DNA of 64,000 nt from an uncultured Prevotellaceae bacterium (GTDB taxonomy: Bacteria > Bacteroidota > Bacteroidia > Bacteroidales > Bacteroidaceae). The DNA lies in assembly GCA_947168045.1 (NCBI GenBank), contig CAMVKN010000013.1:1-64000 (forward strand). The letters run 5' to 3'. The notes beneath the pieces were generated by a model. It searched no databases. It was not told the origin of the DNA and saw nothing but the letters and a program-made list of their open reading frames with translations. Positions 25,451 to 33,853 of the stretch are shown here, piece by piece. The stretch's first letter is position 1. Each line of letters begins with the position of its first letter. Both the position numbers and the translations under genes were made by a program.

Positions 25451-26937
25451 TCTTCTACAATAATATTGACGTTGTCTTTGGTGATGTCTTTGCTGTACTG
25501 GAAGGTGGCATCCTTCTTGGCGTGGATGGTGATGTCCTTGAGGTGGATGCCGTCGATGGGCATCTCGGGCAGGCCGTTGAACTCCATGGCCAGTCCGGCG
25601 TTGCTGCACACCACGTTGCGGATGTCGATGTTGCGGAAGATGGGGGTCTCCTCAGTGACGGGTGGCACCGGCTGTGCCGTGGTGGCGGCCTGGGCCGACG
25701 CGTCGTTCTTCTCAGCGAGCACCTCGGCTACTGACTTGCCGCCGTAGTACATGTTGAAGGTCAGGGCGTAGGTCTTGATGTCGTTCATCGAGATGCCGTC
25801 GATGTAGATGTTCTCCACGATGCCGCCGCGTCCGCGCGTAGACTTGAAGCGCAGGCCGACGTCGGTGCCGAGGAACTGGCACTGGCTGACCATGATGTTG
25901 CGGACGCCGCCGCTCATCTCTGAGCCGACGACGAAGCCGCCGTGGCCTGCGAAGACGGTGCAGCCGCTGACGACGACGTTCTCGCAGGGACGGGCACGAC
26001 GCCGTCCGTCGGCGTCCTTGCCGCTCTTCAGGCAGATGCCGTCGTCGCCGGCGTCGAAGCGCGAGTTGACGATGAGGGCGTTGCGGCATGACTCGAGGTC
26101 GAGGGCGTCGCCGTTCTGTGCGAAGGCGGGGTTACGCACCAGCACGTTGTCGATGATGATGTTCTCGCACATCAGCGGGTGTAGGTTCCATGCGGGTGAG
26201 TTCTGGAAAATGACGCCCTGCAGCAGCACGTTGCGGCAGTTGACCAGGCTGACCATGACGGGGCGCAGGAAGCGCTTGATGTCCTGCCACTGCTGGTCGC
26301 TGAGCGGCTTGTCAGGCACGTTCATCGACGACAGAGCCTCGCCCTTGGCATAGCCCTCGTTGGGCACCCAGTAGTCCTTCTTCGGCACCAGGCTGCCTGG
26401 CCGGGCGGTGATGGCTTTCCACTGTGCGTCGGTCACCTTCGACCGCTTCACGGGGCGCCAGTATTGTCCGTTGCCGTCGATGGCTCCATGGCCCGTGATG
26501 GCGATGTTCTCCTGGCCCACGGCACTGATGGGCGACTGGCAGCGGCGGGTGTCAAGGCCCTCGAAGGAGGTGCTGACAAGCGGATAGAGGCTCTCGTCAG
26601 CCGCAAACTGTATGACGGCACCGTGCTCCAGGTGTAGCTCGATGTTCGACTTCAGCACGATGGGGCCGGTGAGCCAGATGCCACGGGGCACCACCAGACG
26701 GCCGCCACCGTCGGCTGCCAGGGCGTCGATGGCCTTGCTGAAGGCCTCGGTGCAGAGCTGCTGGCCGGTGCCGTCGGCACCAAAGTCGCTTAGCACGGCC
26801 TGGCGCAGGGGAATGGCGGGGGCGCTCAGCTCGGGCATGCTGAAGGGCAGCCCGTCGGTGTACTGCTTGTAGGGATTGTCGGCACTGGCGGTGGCACACA
26901 GGGCCAGCATCAGCGCAAAGATTGCTTTTCTCATCAT
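25447..26937 (-). CDS. Glycoside hydrolase family 28 (polygalacturonase-like)
   Basis: This 496-residue exported protein (signal MMRKAIFALMLALCATASA) has the right-handed beta-helix signature of pectin-cleaving GH28. DFGADGTG is near the N-terminus, then NGDALD (about residue 275), DAGDDGIC (about 295), GHGGFVVGSEM (about 333) and RFKSTRGRGG. The Asp residues and His of the active site are present. It hydrolyses polygalacturonan or rhamnogalacturonan; which one cannot be settled here. It forms a two-gene unit with GH2 and has a good promoter upstream. A 30-residue stretch AEVLAEKNDASAQAATTAQPV is a low-complexity insertion near the C-terminus. Confidence 0.93.
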   Translation of the reverse strand: MMRKAIFALMLALCATASADNPYKQYTDGLPFSMPELSAPAIPLRQAVLSDFGADGTGQQLCTEAFSKAIDALAADGGGRLVVPRGIWLTGPIVLKSNIELHLEHGAVIQFAADESLYPLVSTSFEGLDTRRCQSPISAVGQENIAITGHGAIDGNGQYWRPVKRSKVTDAQWKAITARPGSLVPKKDYWVPNEGYAKGEALSSMNVPDKPLSDQQWQDIKRFLRPVMVSLVNCRNVLLQGVIFQNSPAWNLHPLMCENIIIDNVLVRNPAFAQNGDALDLESCRNALIVNSRFDAGDDGICLKSGKDADGRRRARPCENVVVSGCTVFAGHGGFVVGSEMSGGVRNIMVSQCQFLGTDVGLRFKSTRGRGGIVENIYIDGISMNDIKTYALTFNMYYGGKSVAEVLAEKNDASAQAATTAQPVPPVTEETPIFRNIDIRNVVCSNAGLAMEFNGLPEMPIDGIHLKDITIHAKKDATFQYSKDITKDNVNIIVEE

Positions 26938-26978
26938 AGTTTTTCAGGTCTTGATAGTTAGTTGTTGTTTGTTGGGCG

Positions 26979-27009
26979 CAAAGGTAACAAATAGTTTTGG
27001 AATGGCCAA
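26979..27009 (-). promoter_or_regulatory. Predicted promoter of GH28-GH2
   Basis: On the minus strand TTG (27007-27009) is followed after 20 bases by TACCTTTG (26979-26986). The GH28 start is 42 bases downstream, and the spacing fits the Bacteroidota -33/-7 pattern. Confidence 0.65.
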
Positions 27010-27058
27010 GCTTTTTTTGGGCAAAAAGGAGAATCGGACGCTTATTAGTTATACACTA

Positions 27059-27097
27059 AAGCGTCTTAAGAAAACAGGCTGTTTTCTTAAGACGCTT
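27059..27097 (-). terminator. Perfect 18-bp stem hairpin after the sigma factor gene
   Basis: AAGCGTCTTAAGAAAACA (27059-27076) and its exact complement (27080-27097) are separated by three bases. It lies about 30 bases after the sigma factor stop. There is no T-run directly after it, so classic intrinsic termination is not certain. A third copy of the stem base, GACGCTT at 27038-27044, could pair with AAGCGTC of the hairpin and compete with it. Confidence 0.65.
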
Positions 27098-27127
27098 AGC
27101 GTAAGAGACTTGTCACCCGCTTGAGCC

Positions 27128-27727
27128 CTACGCTGACAGGGCCAGCTCGATGCTGTATTCGCGAGCCATGCGCCGCATGTTGATGAGGGCGTAGCGCATG
27201 CGGCCCAGCGCCGTGTTGATGCTGACGTTGGTCAGCTCGGCTATCTCCTTGAACGACAGCTGCTGGTAGTAGCGCATGTAGACCACTTCGCGCTGAGGGG
27301 CGGGCAGGGCCTCCATCATGCGCTTCACGTCGTGCAGCACCTGCTCGTTGACCAGCTCCGACTCGCGGAACGAGTCGAGGACCGAGGCCATGCTCAGGTT
27401 CTGAAGGTCGTTGTCAGCATTGGGCTCCATGATGTGGCGGCTCTGTTGCTGGCGGTACCAGTCCATGATGGCGTTGTGGGCAATGCGTGTCAGCCAGAAC
27501 ACAAACTTGCCTGAGTCAGTGTACTGCCCGTTCTGCATCTTCGTGATGGCCTTGACGAAGGTCTCCTGGAAGATGTCGTCAGCCAGGTCGTGGTCGTGGA
27601 CTACGAACATGATGTAGGTGAATAACTTGGACTGTGTACGAACAAGAAGTTCGTCGAAAGCACTGTTATTGCCTTGGACATAAAGCATGGCCAACTGTTC
27701 GTCGGTCATTTCCTTGAATTCCTTCAT
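27128..27727 (-). CDS. ECF-type RNA polymerase sigma factor
   Basis: The 199-residue protein has sigma region 2 (FDELLVRTQSKLFTYI, HDLADDIFQETFVKAI, FVFWLTRIAHNAIMDWYRQQ). Sigma region 4 follows with the helix-turn-helix (ALPAPQREVVYMRYYQQLSFKEIAELTNVSINTALGRMRYAL). No anti-sigma gene is adjacent, unlike carbohydrate-linked ECF systems with FecR partners. It therefore resembles the stand-alone, widely conserved group. It has its own promoter and a downstream hairpin and so is probably a single-gene unit. Targets are unknown. Confidence 0.95.
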   Translation of the reverse strand: MKEFKEMTDEQLAMLYVQGNNSAFDELLVRTQSKLFTYIMFVVHDHDLADDIFQETFVKAITKMQNGQYTDSGKFVFWLTRIAHNAIMDWYRQQQSRHIMEPNADNDLQNLSMASVLDSFRESELVNEQVLHDVKRMMEALPAPQREVVYMRYYQQLSFKEIAELTNVSINTALGRMRYALINMRRMAREYSIELALSA

Positions 27728-27814
27728 AATGATTTATGTTTTGTTATGAAGTAAAATTCTCTCGATAGGCAATAATTGTTTTGTTTGTGAGTTATTATGT
27801 ATAGTTATCGTGTG

Positions 27815-27845
27815 CAAAAGTAGGCATTTTTTTAGAAACGGCAAA
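27815..27845 (-). promoter_or_regulatory. Predicted promoter of the sigma factor gene
   Basis: On the minus strand TTTG (27842-27845), 19 bases, then TACTTTTG (27815-27822): an exact match to the Bacteroidota promoter form. The leader to the ATG is about 85 bases. Confidence 0.75.
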
Positions 27846-27885
27846 ATTTATTCGACATTTTTTTGCTTCACTTTATAAAAATGGC

Positions 27886-27893
27886 TACCTTTG
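27886..27893 (+). promoter_or_regulatory. Predicted -7 box of the peptidase-porin gene
   Basis: TACCTTTG, followed by GC, with a TTTTTTTGC run about 20 bases upstream. It is 35 bases before ATG 27928. The sigma factor promoter lies just upstream on the other strand, so the two share a compact divergent control region. Confidence 0.65.
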
Positions 27894-27927
27894 CAGCCAT
27901 TATAATATAATAATGTATAAAAGAGAC

Positions 27928-30300
27928 ATGAAAAAAATCTTTATGATAGTGGCCGTCGGTCTGAGCATGACCGTGACGGCGCAAAGAGAGGGAGGCATCA
28001 GCACGAAGATGCTGCACGACATTCAGAAGGAGCAGGAGCTGACCACAGCCGACCGTGCCCTGATGAACGCCATTGCGGGCAACGCCATTGACAACCTGGC
28101 AAAGAATCACGACAACGATGCTGCCTTTGACACCCACTTCAGCATTGAGACAAGGAGACAGAGCATCACCGACCAGAAGCAGAGCGGGCGCTGCTGGATG
28201 TTCAGCGGAATGAACGTGCTGCGCGGCGACTTCAACCTGCGCACCGACTCGCTGCAGGTGGAGTTCTCGCAGGCCTATCTCTTCTTCTGGGACCAGCTGG
28301 AGAAGGCCAACCTGATGCTGCAGGGATGTATAGACACCGGCGACAAACCGCTTGATGATGTGCGCGTGCAGTTCTTCTTCCGCTCACCCATCGGCGACGG
28401 CGGCACTTTCTGCGGCGTGGCCGACCTGGCCGACAAGTATGGGCTGGTGCCGGCAGAGGCAATGCCGGAGTCGTTCTCGACGGACAATACCTCGAAGGCA
28501 AGGGCTCTCATCGCATCTAAGCTCAGGGAATATGGCCTGCAGCTGCGCGAGATGGTGCAGAAGGGAAAGAAAGGCAGCGCCCTGGAAAAGGCCAAGACGC
28601 GGATGCTGACACAGATTTACCACATGCTACAGTACACCATCGGCTGTCCGCCACAGAAGTTCACCTATGCCTTCAAGAACAGCAAGGGGCAGACCGTGGG
28701 CGAGCCAAAGGAATATACGCCGCTGACGTTCTACAAGGAGGTGAGGCAGCAGCCACTCAACGGCTCGTTCATCATGGTGATGAACGACCCGCGCAGACCC
28801 TACTACAAGACTTACGAGGTGGAGTACGACCGCCACACCTACGACGGCCACAACTGGAAATATGTCAACCTGCCCATGGACGACATTGAGCAGATGGCCA
28901 TTGCCGCCCTGCGTGCCGGACACAAGATGTACAGCAGCTACGATGTGGGCAAGATGCTCGACCGCAAGCGCGGCTTCGCCGACACGGAGAACTTCGACTA
29001 TGGCTCGCTCTTCGGCACCACCTTCCCCATGACGAAAGCTGAGCGCATCAGCACCTTCGACAGCGGCTCGACGCATGCCATGACGCTCACCGCCGTTGAC
29101 CTGGACAAGAAGGGAAGGGCCGTGAAGTGGAAGGTGGAGAACTCATGGGGCACCGACTGGGGACAGAAGGGCTGCCTGATTATGACCGACCGCTGGATGC
29201 GCGAGTATATGTTCCGTCTGGTGGTGCCTAATGAGTTTGTGCCTGAGAAGGTGATGACGGCCTACAACCAGCAGCCCGTGATGGTCATGCCTGAAGACCC
29301 GCTGTTCATGCCCGACGAGGCACAGCCGCAGTGGTTTGAGAATATCAAGCTGAGTGGATATGGCATGGTGCAGTATAAGGCGCAGGACCAGGAGGGAAAA
29401 GAGGAAAACGGCTTCAACCTCAGACTGGTGCGCCTGGCACTGGAAGGACGTGCACACCAGGACTTCTACTGGAAGGCACAGATGCAAATCAATGGCAACG
29501 CCTTTGACACCAATGCTTCGGGAAAGAAGAACTCGCTGACCATCCGTCTGGTGGACCTCTTCGGCGAGTGGCAGAAGTATGAGTTCTTCAAGGTCAAGGC
29601 TGGACAGTTCAAGCGCCCCTTCACCTTTGAGAATCCCATGCACCCCATCACACAGGGATTCATGTCCTACTCGCAGAACGTCAGCAAGCTGGCGGGATTT
29701 GCTGACCGTACCGGCGAGCACGCCAGCAACGGACGCGACATCGGCGTGCAGGTGCAGGGCGACTTTCTGAAGGATGGCAGCGGTCGCAACCTGCTGCACT
29801 ATCAGATAGGTGCCTTCAACGGTGAGGGCATCAACACGGGTGACGCTGACAACCGTAAGGACATCATTGGCGGAATGTGGGTGATGCCCGTCAAGGGACT
29901 GCGAATCGGTGCCTTCGGATGGACGGGCAGCCGCGCCGGAGTGGGCGAGAAAAACCGCTATGCCCTGTCGGGTGAATATAATGTCAACGACTGGACACTG
30001 CGCTCGGAGTATATTCACAGCCAGGGGTGGAACGCTGCCCATACGGCTGACAAGGCTGATGGCTTCTATGCCCTTTGCATCGCCCCGATTCAGAAGAACA
30101 AGATGCACGTCAAGGCTCGCTACGACCTGTATCGTGAGGCAAAGGCGTGGGGACAGTCGAAGACAATGTATGAGGTGGGCGCTGACTATCTGTTCACCAA
30201 GAACTTGCAGTTGAACGTGGAGTATGCCCGCGTGAATGACCGCTCGGCTGCCAAGCACAACTACAACTTGATTGATGTTGAACTGGACATCAGATTCTGA
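27928..30300 (+). CDS. Fusion of C1 (bleomycin hydrolase/PepC-like) peptidase with porin O/P beta-barrel
   Basis: From ATG 27928 (27913 is possible) this is 790 residues with a signal peptide (MKKIFMIVAVGLSMTVTA). Residues about 22-460 are a C1B cysteine peptidase: QKQSGRCW with Cys89, GSTHAMTL with His383 and VENSWG with Asn405, all catalytic residues present. Residues about 467-790 match the phosphate-selective porin O/P family of outer-membrane barrels: NIKLSGYGMVQYK, KAGQFKRPFTFENPMHPITQ, RTGEHASNGRDIGVQVQG, GAFGWTG, and a terminal strand ending in Phe (LIDVELDIRF). The join lies where the porin's own signal peptide would have ended. The peptidase would sit in the periplasm, tethered to the barrel. 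No frameshift is involved. Confidence 0.88.
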   Translation: MKKIFMIVAVGLSMTVTAQREGGISTKMLHDIQKEQELTTADRALMNAIAGNAIDNLAKNHDNDAAFDTHFSIETRRQSITDQKQSGRCWMFSGMNVLRGDFNLRTDSLQVEFSQAYLFFWDQLEKANLMLQGCIDTGDKPLDDVRVQFFFRSPIGDGGTFCGVADLADKYGLVPAEAMPESFSTDNTSKARALIASKLREYGLQLREMVQKGKKGSALEKAKTRMLTQIYHMLQYTIGCPPQKFTYAFKNSKGQTVGEPKEYTPLTFYKEVRQQPLNGSFIMVMNDPRRPYYKTYEVEYDRHTYDGHNWKYVNLPMDDIEQMAIAALRAGHKMYSSYDVGKMLDRKRGFADTENFDYGSLFGTTFPMTKAERISTFDSGSTHAMTLTAVDLDKKGRAVKWKVENSWGTDWGQKGCLIMTDRWMREYMFRLVVPNEFVPEKVMTAYNQQPVMVMPEDPLFMPDEAQPQWFENIKLSGYGMVQYKAQDQEGKEENGFNLRLVRLALEGRAHQDFYWKAQMQINGNAFDTNASGKKNSLTIRLVDLFGEWQKYEFFKVKAGQFKRPFTFENPMHPITQGFMSYSQNVSKLAGFADRTGEHASNGRDIGVQVQGDFLKDGSGRNLLHYQIGAFNGEGINTGDADNRKDIIGGMWVMPVKGLRIGAFGWTGSRAGVGEKNRYALSGEYNVNDWTLRSEYIHSQGWNAAHTADKADGFYALCIAPIQKNKMHVKARYDLYREAKAWGQSKTMYEVGADYLFTKNLQLNVEYARVNDRSAAKHNYNLIDVELDIRF

Positions 30301-30366
30301 TTTGAGATTTGAGAATTGAGATTTGAGAATTGAGATTTTTGGATTGAGATTTTGGATTGAGATTTG
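30297..30366 (+). repeat. 7-bp tandem repeat (GAGATTT/GAGAATT), about ten units
   Basis: The first heptad CTGATTT contains the stop codon of the peptidase-porin gene. GAGATTT, GAGAATT and TTGGATT variants follow. The last unit supplies the TTG start codon of the asparaginase gene (30364-30366). TGA occurs in most units on the coding strand. Confidence 0.92.
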
Positions 30367-31386
30367 AATAGCAAAGTACTGCTTATCTATACCGGTGGGA
30401 CTATCGGCATGCGCCGCAACAGCCTGACGGGAGCGCTGGAGCCGTTTGACTTCGAGCATCTCATCAGCTGTGTGCCCGAGCTGGAGCAACTGCAGACGAA
30501 GATTGACTTCTGCCAGTTCAACCCGCCCATTGACAGCAGTGACATGTCGCCTGCGCTCTGGACGGAGCTGGTGCACATCATTAGCCGTCACTATGACGAG
30601 GTGGATGGATTCGTCATCCTGCATGGCACCGACACCATGGCCTTTACGGCCTCGGCGCTGTCGTTCATGTTGCAGAACCTGACCAAGCCGGTCATACTGA
30701 CAGGCAGTCAGCTGCCCATCGGACAGCTGCGCACCGACGGCAAGGAAAATCTTATTACCAGCATCGAGATAGCAGCGGCTCAACACCCGGATGGGACGGC
30801 CGTCGTACCCGAGGTGTGTGTCTATTTTGGCGGACATCTGATGCGTGGCAACCGCACGACGAAGCAGAGTGCCGAGGAGTTCAACGCCTTCGAGTCGTTC
30901 AACTACCCGCACCTGGCTGACGCGGGCGTGAACATTACTTATCACAGGGAGCGCATCCTGAAACCTGACTTCACGCAACCGATGAAGCCATTCTTCCGGC
31001 TGGACAACAATGTCATCATTTTCTCACTCTTCCCCGGCATCCGCGAGGATCTCATCCGCCATATCATTGCTACACCTAACCTGCGCAGCATCGTGATGCG
31101 CACCTTCGGCAGTGGCAATGCCCCACAGACGCCATGGCTCATCAATGCGCTGAAGCAGGGCACGGCGCAGGGGAAGGTCATCGTGAACATCAGCCAGTGT
31201 ATGCAAGGCGCCGTTGAGATGTCGCGCTACGATGCCGGCTACCGCCTGAAGGAGGCTGGTGTCGTCAGCGGGCGCAACTCAACGGTGGAAGCGGCCGTCA
31301 CGAAGCTGATGTATCTGCAGGGCAGATATGACGACAATGAAACGGTGCGGCAGATGATGGGGCAGAGTCTTTGCGGGGAAATCTGA
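30364..31386 (+). CDS. ansA: Type I L-asparaginase
   Basis: This 340-residue enzyme hydrolyses asparagine to aspartate and ammonia in the cytoplasm (no signal peptide). Both threonine motifs are present: LLIYTGGTIGM at the N-terminus and VILHGTDTMAFTASAL near residue 85, with the ILTGSQLPI segment after it. Length matches type I enzymes. The start is TTG at 30364, inside the last heptad of the spacer repeat; MNSKVLLIYTGG fits the family start and no ATG lies nearby in frame. Confidence 0.93.
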   Translation: MNSKVLLIYTGGTIGMRRNSLTGALEPFDFEHLISCVPELEQLQTKIDFCQFNPPIDSSDMSPALWTELVHIISRHYDEVDGFVILHGTDTMAFTASALSFMLQNLTKPVILTGSQLPIGQLRTDGKENLITSIEIAAAQHPDGTAVVPEVCVYFGGHLMRGNRTTKQSAEEFNAFESFNYPHLADAGVNITYHRERILKPDFTQPMKPFFRLDNNVIIFSLFPGIREDLIRHIIATPNLRSIVMRTFGSGNAPQTPWLINALKQGTAQGKVIVNISQCMQGAVEMSRYDAGYRLKEAGVVSGRNSTVEAAVTKLMYLQGRYDDNETVRQMMGQSLCGEI

Positions 31387-31390
31387 CACC

Positions 31391-32452
31391 CTATCGGTCA
31401 AGCAGAATCTGAACGATACGCTCTGCCGTGCGGCCGTCCCAGCGGTCGGGTAGGGCACATGGCTTCCATTCACCCCTGACCATCTTGCCTACAGCCTCGT
31501 GAAGCAGCTGCGGGTTTTCACCAACAAGTACATTACTGCCTTTGCTTACTGTCTCCTGATGCTCGGTGTAGCTGTTGAGCGTGATGCAGGGCACACCGTT
31601 GAAGGTGGCCTCCTCAGCCACGTTGCCACTGTCGGTAATGATGCCGAGGGCATGGGCCGTCAGCCAGCCAAACTCTAAGTAGGGGAGGGAGGGGATAGTC
31701 TCAAGGCTTGAGGTCAGACCGTCAATGACGTTTCGGGCCTCTGGCCGCAGTGGTGCGATGACAGGCACGTCAGCAGTAGCACTGGCGATGGCTTCCAGCA
31801 TGGACTGCAGCTTGGCACTGTCTGCCAGCAGGGCCTTGCGGTTGACGGTCAAGACGATGTACTTGCCCGGCTCCACGTCGATGGCGGGCTGGCGTAGCCG
31901 CTGGTGGTTGAAGCGCAGCGTGTCCATCAGGATGTTGCCCACCATGTAGACACCACCTTCGGGCTTGTCGCCCTGCTCGCGTGTGGCCACACTGCTGTTC
32001 TTTACGCCGGCAGTGAACAGATAGTCGCTGAGGGCATCGATGACGAGACGGTTCACCTCCTTCGGCATCTGCATGTTGAACGAGCGCGTGCCGGCCACAA
32101 GATGTGCCAGCTGCAGACCCCGCTTCTTTGTCACAATGGCTGCCGCCATGGTGGAGGCGAGATCGTCAACGACGATGACCACATCGGTGGGGTGCTGGTT
32201 GAGCAACGCATCAAACTGCGCCATGACGCGGCTCGTTATCTCATTCAGACTGGTGCTGTCGACGCCCAGGAACACAGTGGGGCGCGGCATCTGAAGGTCG
32301 TCGAAGATGGACGACTCAAGCGTAGGGTCGTCCTCACGGCCTGCATAAACAAGGAGATAGGAGGCGCCGTCGGTCTTTTCTATAGCGCGGATGAGTGGCG
32401 CCACTTTGACGAAGTTGGGGCGAGCGCCAGCCACGATGGTTATTCTTTTCAT
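31391..32452 (-). CDS. WecB-like UDP-GlcNAc 2-epimerase homologue, probably inactive
   Basis: This 353-residue protein has the fold signature of non-hydrolysing UDP-GlcNAc 2-epimerases (VAGARPNFVKVAPL, TDSGNVAEEATFNGVPCITL, TEHQETV). Key positions differ. The HVEAG motif of active enzymes reads HLVAG, so the catalytic Glu (117 in E. coli WecB) is Val119. The TxHR motif reads TVNRKA, so the catalytic His213 is Asn204. The Asp of the GD motif (Asp97) and the Glu of PEE (Glu132) remain. It may be a pseudoenzyme or have changed chemistry. There are no polysaccharide genes around it. ATG 32452 is chosen because the conserved MKRITIVAGARP begins there. Confidence 0.85.
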   Translation of the reverse strand: MKRITIVAGARPNFVKVAPLIRAIEKTDGASYLLVYAGREDDPTLESSIFDDLQMPRPTVFLGVDSTSLNEITSRVMAQFDALLNQHPTDVVIVVDDLASTMAAAIVTKKRGLQLAHLVAGTRSFNMQMPKEVNRLVIDALSDYLFTAGVKNSSVATREQGDKPEGGVYMVGNILMDTLRFNHQRLRQPAIDVEPGKYIVLTVNRKALLADSAKLQSMLEAIASATADVPVIAPLRPEARNVIDGLTSSLETIPSLPYLEFGWLTAHALGIITDSGNVAEEATFNGVPCITLNSYTEHQETVSKGSNVLVGENPQLLHEAVGKMVRGEWKPCALPDRWDGRTAERIVQILLDR

Positions 32453-32476
32453 GTCTGCTTTGTTCTTATCAGATGG

Positions 32477-32508
32477 CAAAAGTACACAATTCTGCGGTAA
32501 CGACCAAA
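32477..32508 (-). promoter_or_regulatory. Predicted promoter of the WecB-like gene
   Basis: On the minus strand TTTG (32505-32508), 20 bases, then TACTTTTG (32477-32484), with the ATG 24 bases further on. It follows closely after the galK terminator. Confidence 0.72.
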
Positions 32509-32518
32509 CATTTAGTGC

Positions 32519-32552
32519 AAAAAAAGGCATCACCCCGAATGGAGTGATGCCT
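32519..32552 (-). terminator. Intrinsic terminator of the galactose operon
   Basis: A 12-bp stem with one mismatch (AGGCATCACCCC at 32525-32536 with GGAGTGATGCCT at 32541-32552, loop GAAT) is followed on the minus strand by seven T residues (32519-32525). It lies about 40 bases after the galK stop. Confidence 0.85.
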
Positions 32553-32590
32553 CAAAAAAGGGGTACGATGCCCACTAATAAGCTGATGGC

Positions 32591-33754
32591 TTAGCAGAGC
32601 TTGCGCGAGCCGTCGCCGATGACGACGTCGATGACCTCAGGCTCATGGCCGTACTTAGCAGCAAACTTCTGCTTGGCATCGGCAATGAACTTGTTGTACA
32701 GGTCGGCGCGTACCAGGTTGATGGTGCAGCCACCAAAGCCGCCACCCATGATACGACTGCCGGTGACACCGCACTCCTTGGCGATGTCGTTGAGGAAATC
32801 CAGCTCCTCGCAGCTCACCTCGTACTCCTTTGACAGACCGTAGTGAGTCTCGTACATCTTCTGGCCCACGGTCTCATAGTCGCCAGCGATGAGTGCGTCG
32901 CAGACGGCCAGCACGCGGTCTTTCTCGCCCAGGACGAAGTGAGCGCGGGTGTAGTCCTCTTCACCCACCTCGGCGCGGACCTCCTCAAGCTGCTCCCATG
33001 TACAGTCGCGCAGGGTCTCAAACTTGCCCTCCGGATGCTTGGCAGCGATGTGCTTCACTACGTTCTCGCAGCTGTTGCGACGGTCGTTGTAGGGCGAGCC
33101 AGCCAGCTCGTGCTTCACCTTACTGTTCAGCAGCACCAGACGATAGCCATCGGGCTTGAAGGGGAAGTACTCAAACTCACGGCTGCGGCAGTCGAGACGC
33201 ATCAGGCAGCCAGCCTTGCCGAAGACGGAGGCAAACTGGTCCATGATGCCGCAGTTCACACCGCAGTAGTTGTGCTCAGTAGCCTGTCCGGCCAGCACCA
33301 TGTCCCACTGGGAGACCTTGTTCTCGCCGAAGATATCGTTCAGGCCGCAGGCGAAGCAGCTCTCCATGGCAGCTGACGACGACATGCCGGCACCAAGGGG
33401 CACATCGCCAGCGAAAGCAATGTTGAAGCCCTTGACAGGTACACCCAGCTTCTGGAACTCCTTGGCAATGCCATAGATGTAGCGGGCCCAGGAGGCACGG
33501 GGACCAGCAGGGTCGCTGAGCTTGAAGTCAACGCGGTCCTTCAGGTCGATGGCGTAGGCCATCACAGTGTCCTCAGTACCGTTGGCACGCATCTCGGCCA
33601 TGATACCCTTGTCCACTGCGCCGGGGAACACGAAGCCACCGTTGTAGTCGGTGTGCTCACCAATGAGGTTAATACGACCGGGTGATGCATATACATTACC
33701 GGTTTTGCCGTCAAAGTGCTTGATAAAGCGACTTCTTACGAATTCAATATCCAT
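32591..33754 (-). CDS. galK: Galactokinase
   Basis: This enzyme phosphorylates galactose at C1. The 387-residue protein has the GHMP-kinase motifs: the galactose signature GRINLIGEHTDYNGGFV near residue 27, the phosphate loop PLGAGMSSSAA near 120, and GSRIMGGGFGGCTI near 335. ATG 33754 gives the family start MDIEFVRSRF. An in-frame extension to 33820 would translate the heptad spacer repeat and is rejected. It is the last gene of a galM-transporter-galK unit, and a strong terminator follows. Confidence 0.97.
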   Translation of the reverse strand: MDIEFVRSRFIKHFDGKTGNVYASPGRINLIGEHTDYNGGFVFPGAVDKGIMAEMRANGTEDTVMAYAIDLKDRVDFKLSDPAGPRASWARYIYGIAKEFQKLGVPVKGFNIAFAGDVPLGAGMSSSAAMESCFACGLNDIFGENKVSQWDMVLAGQATEHNYCGVNCGIMDQFASVFGKAGCLMRLDCRSREFEYFPFKPDGYRLVLLNSKVKHELAGSPYNDRRNSCENVVKHIAAKHPEGKFETLRDCTWEQLEEVRAEVGEEDYTRAHFVLGEKDRVLAVCDALIAGDYETVGQKMYETHYGLSKEYEVSCEELDFLNDIAKECGVTGSRIMGGGFGGCTINLVRADLYNKFIADAKQKFAAKYGHEPEVIDVVIGDGSRKLC

Positions 33755-33760
33755 ACTTTT

Positions 33761-33795
33761 TAGGTTTGAGGTTTGAGATTTGAGGTTTGAGATTT
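33761..33795 (-). repeat. 7-bp tandem repeat (GAGGTTT/GAGATTT) upstream of galK
   Basis: Five heptamers (first TAGGTTT, then alternating GAGGTTT and GAGATTT, plus-strand reading) end six bases before the galK start. On the galK strand the units read AAATCTC/AAACCTC and contain no stop in any frame, unlike most other heptads here. The alternation is the same as at 2374-2408. Confidence 0.9.
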
Positions 33796-33853
33796 GTTTA
33801 TATAGACTCGTGCCTCGCATCTTGAATTAATAATTATTGTTTGTCTTTGATTC

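Noticed and set aside
29240..29400. Peptidase and porin as two separate genes
   Set aside because: There is no stop codon, start codon with signal peptide, or frame change at the junction; an assembly deletion cannot be excluded but is not visible.
29143..30978. Long minus-strand open frame of 611 codons
   Set aside because: It runs antisense through the porin part and asparaginase and across a heptad repeat; no family motif is seen.
33755..33820. Longer N-terminus for galactokinase
   Set aside because: The additional residues come from the GAGGTTT/GAGATTT repeat, and the conserved protein begins at ATG 33754.
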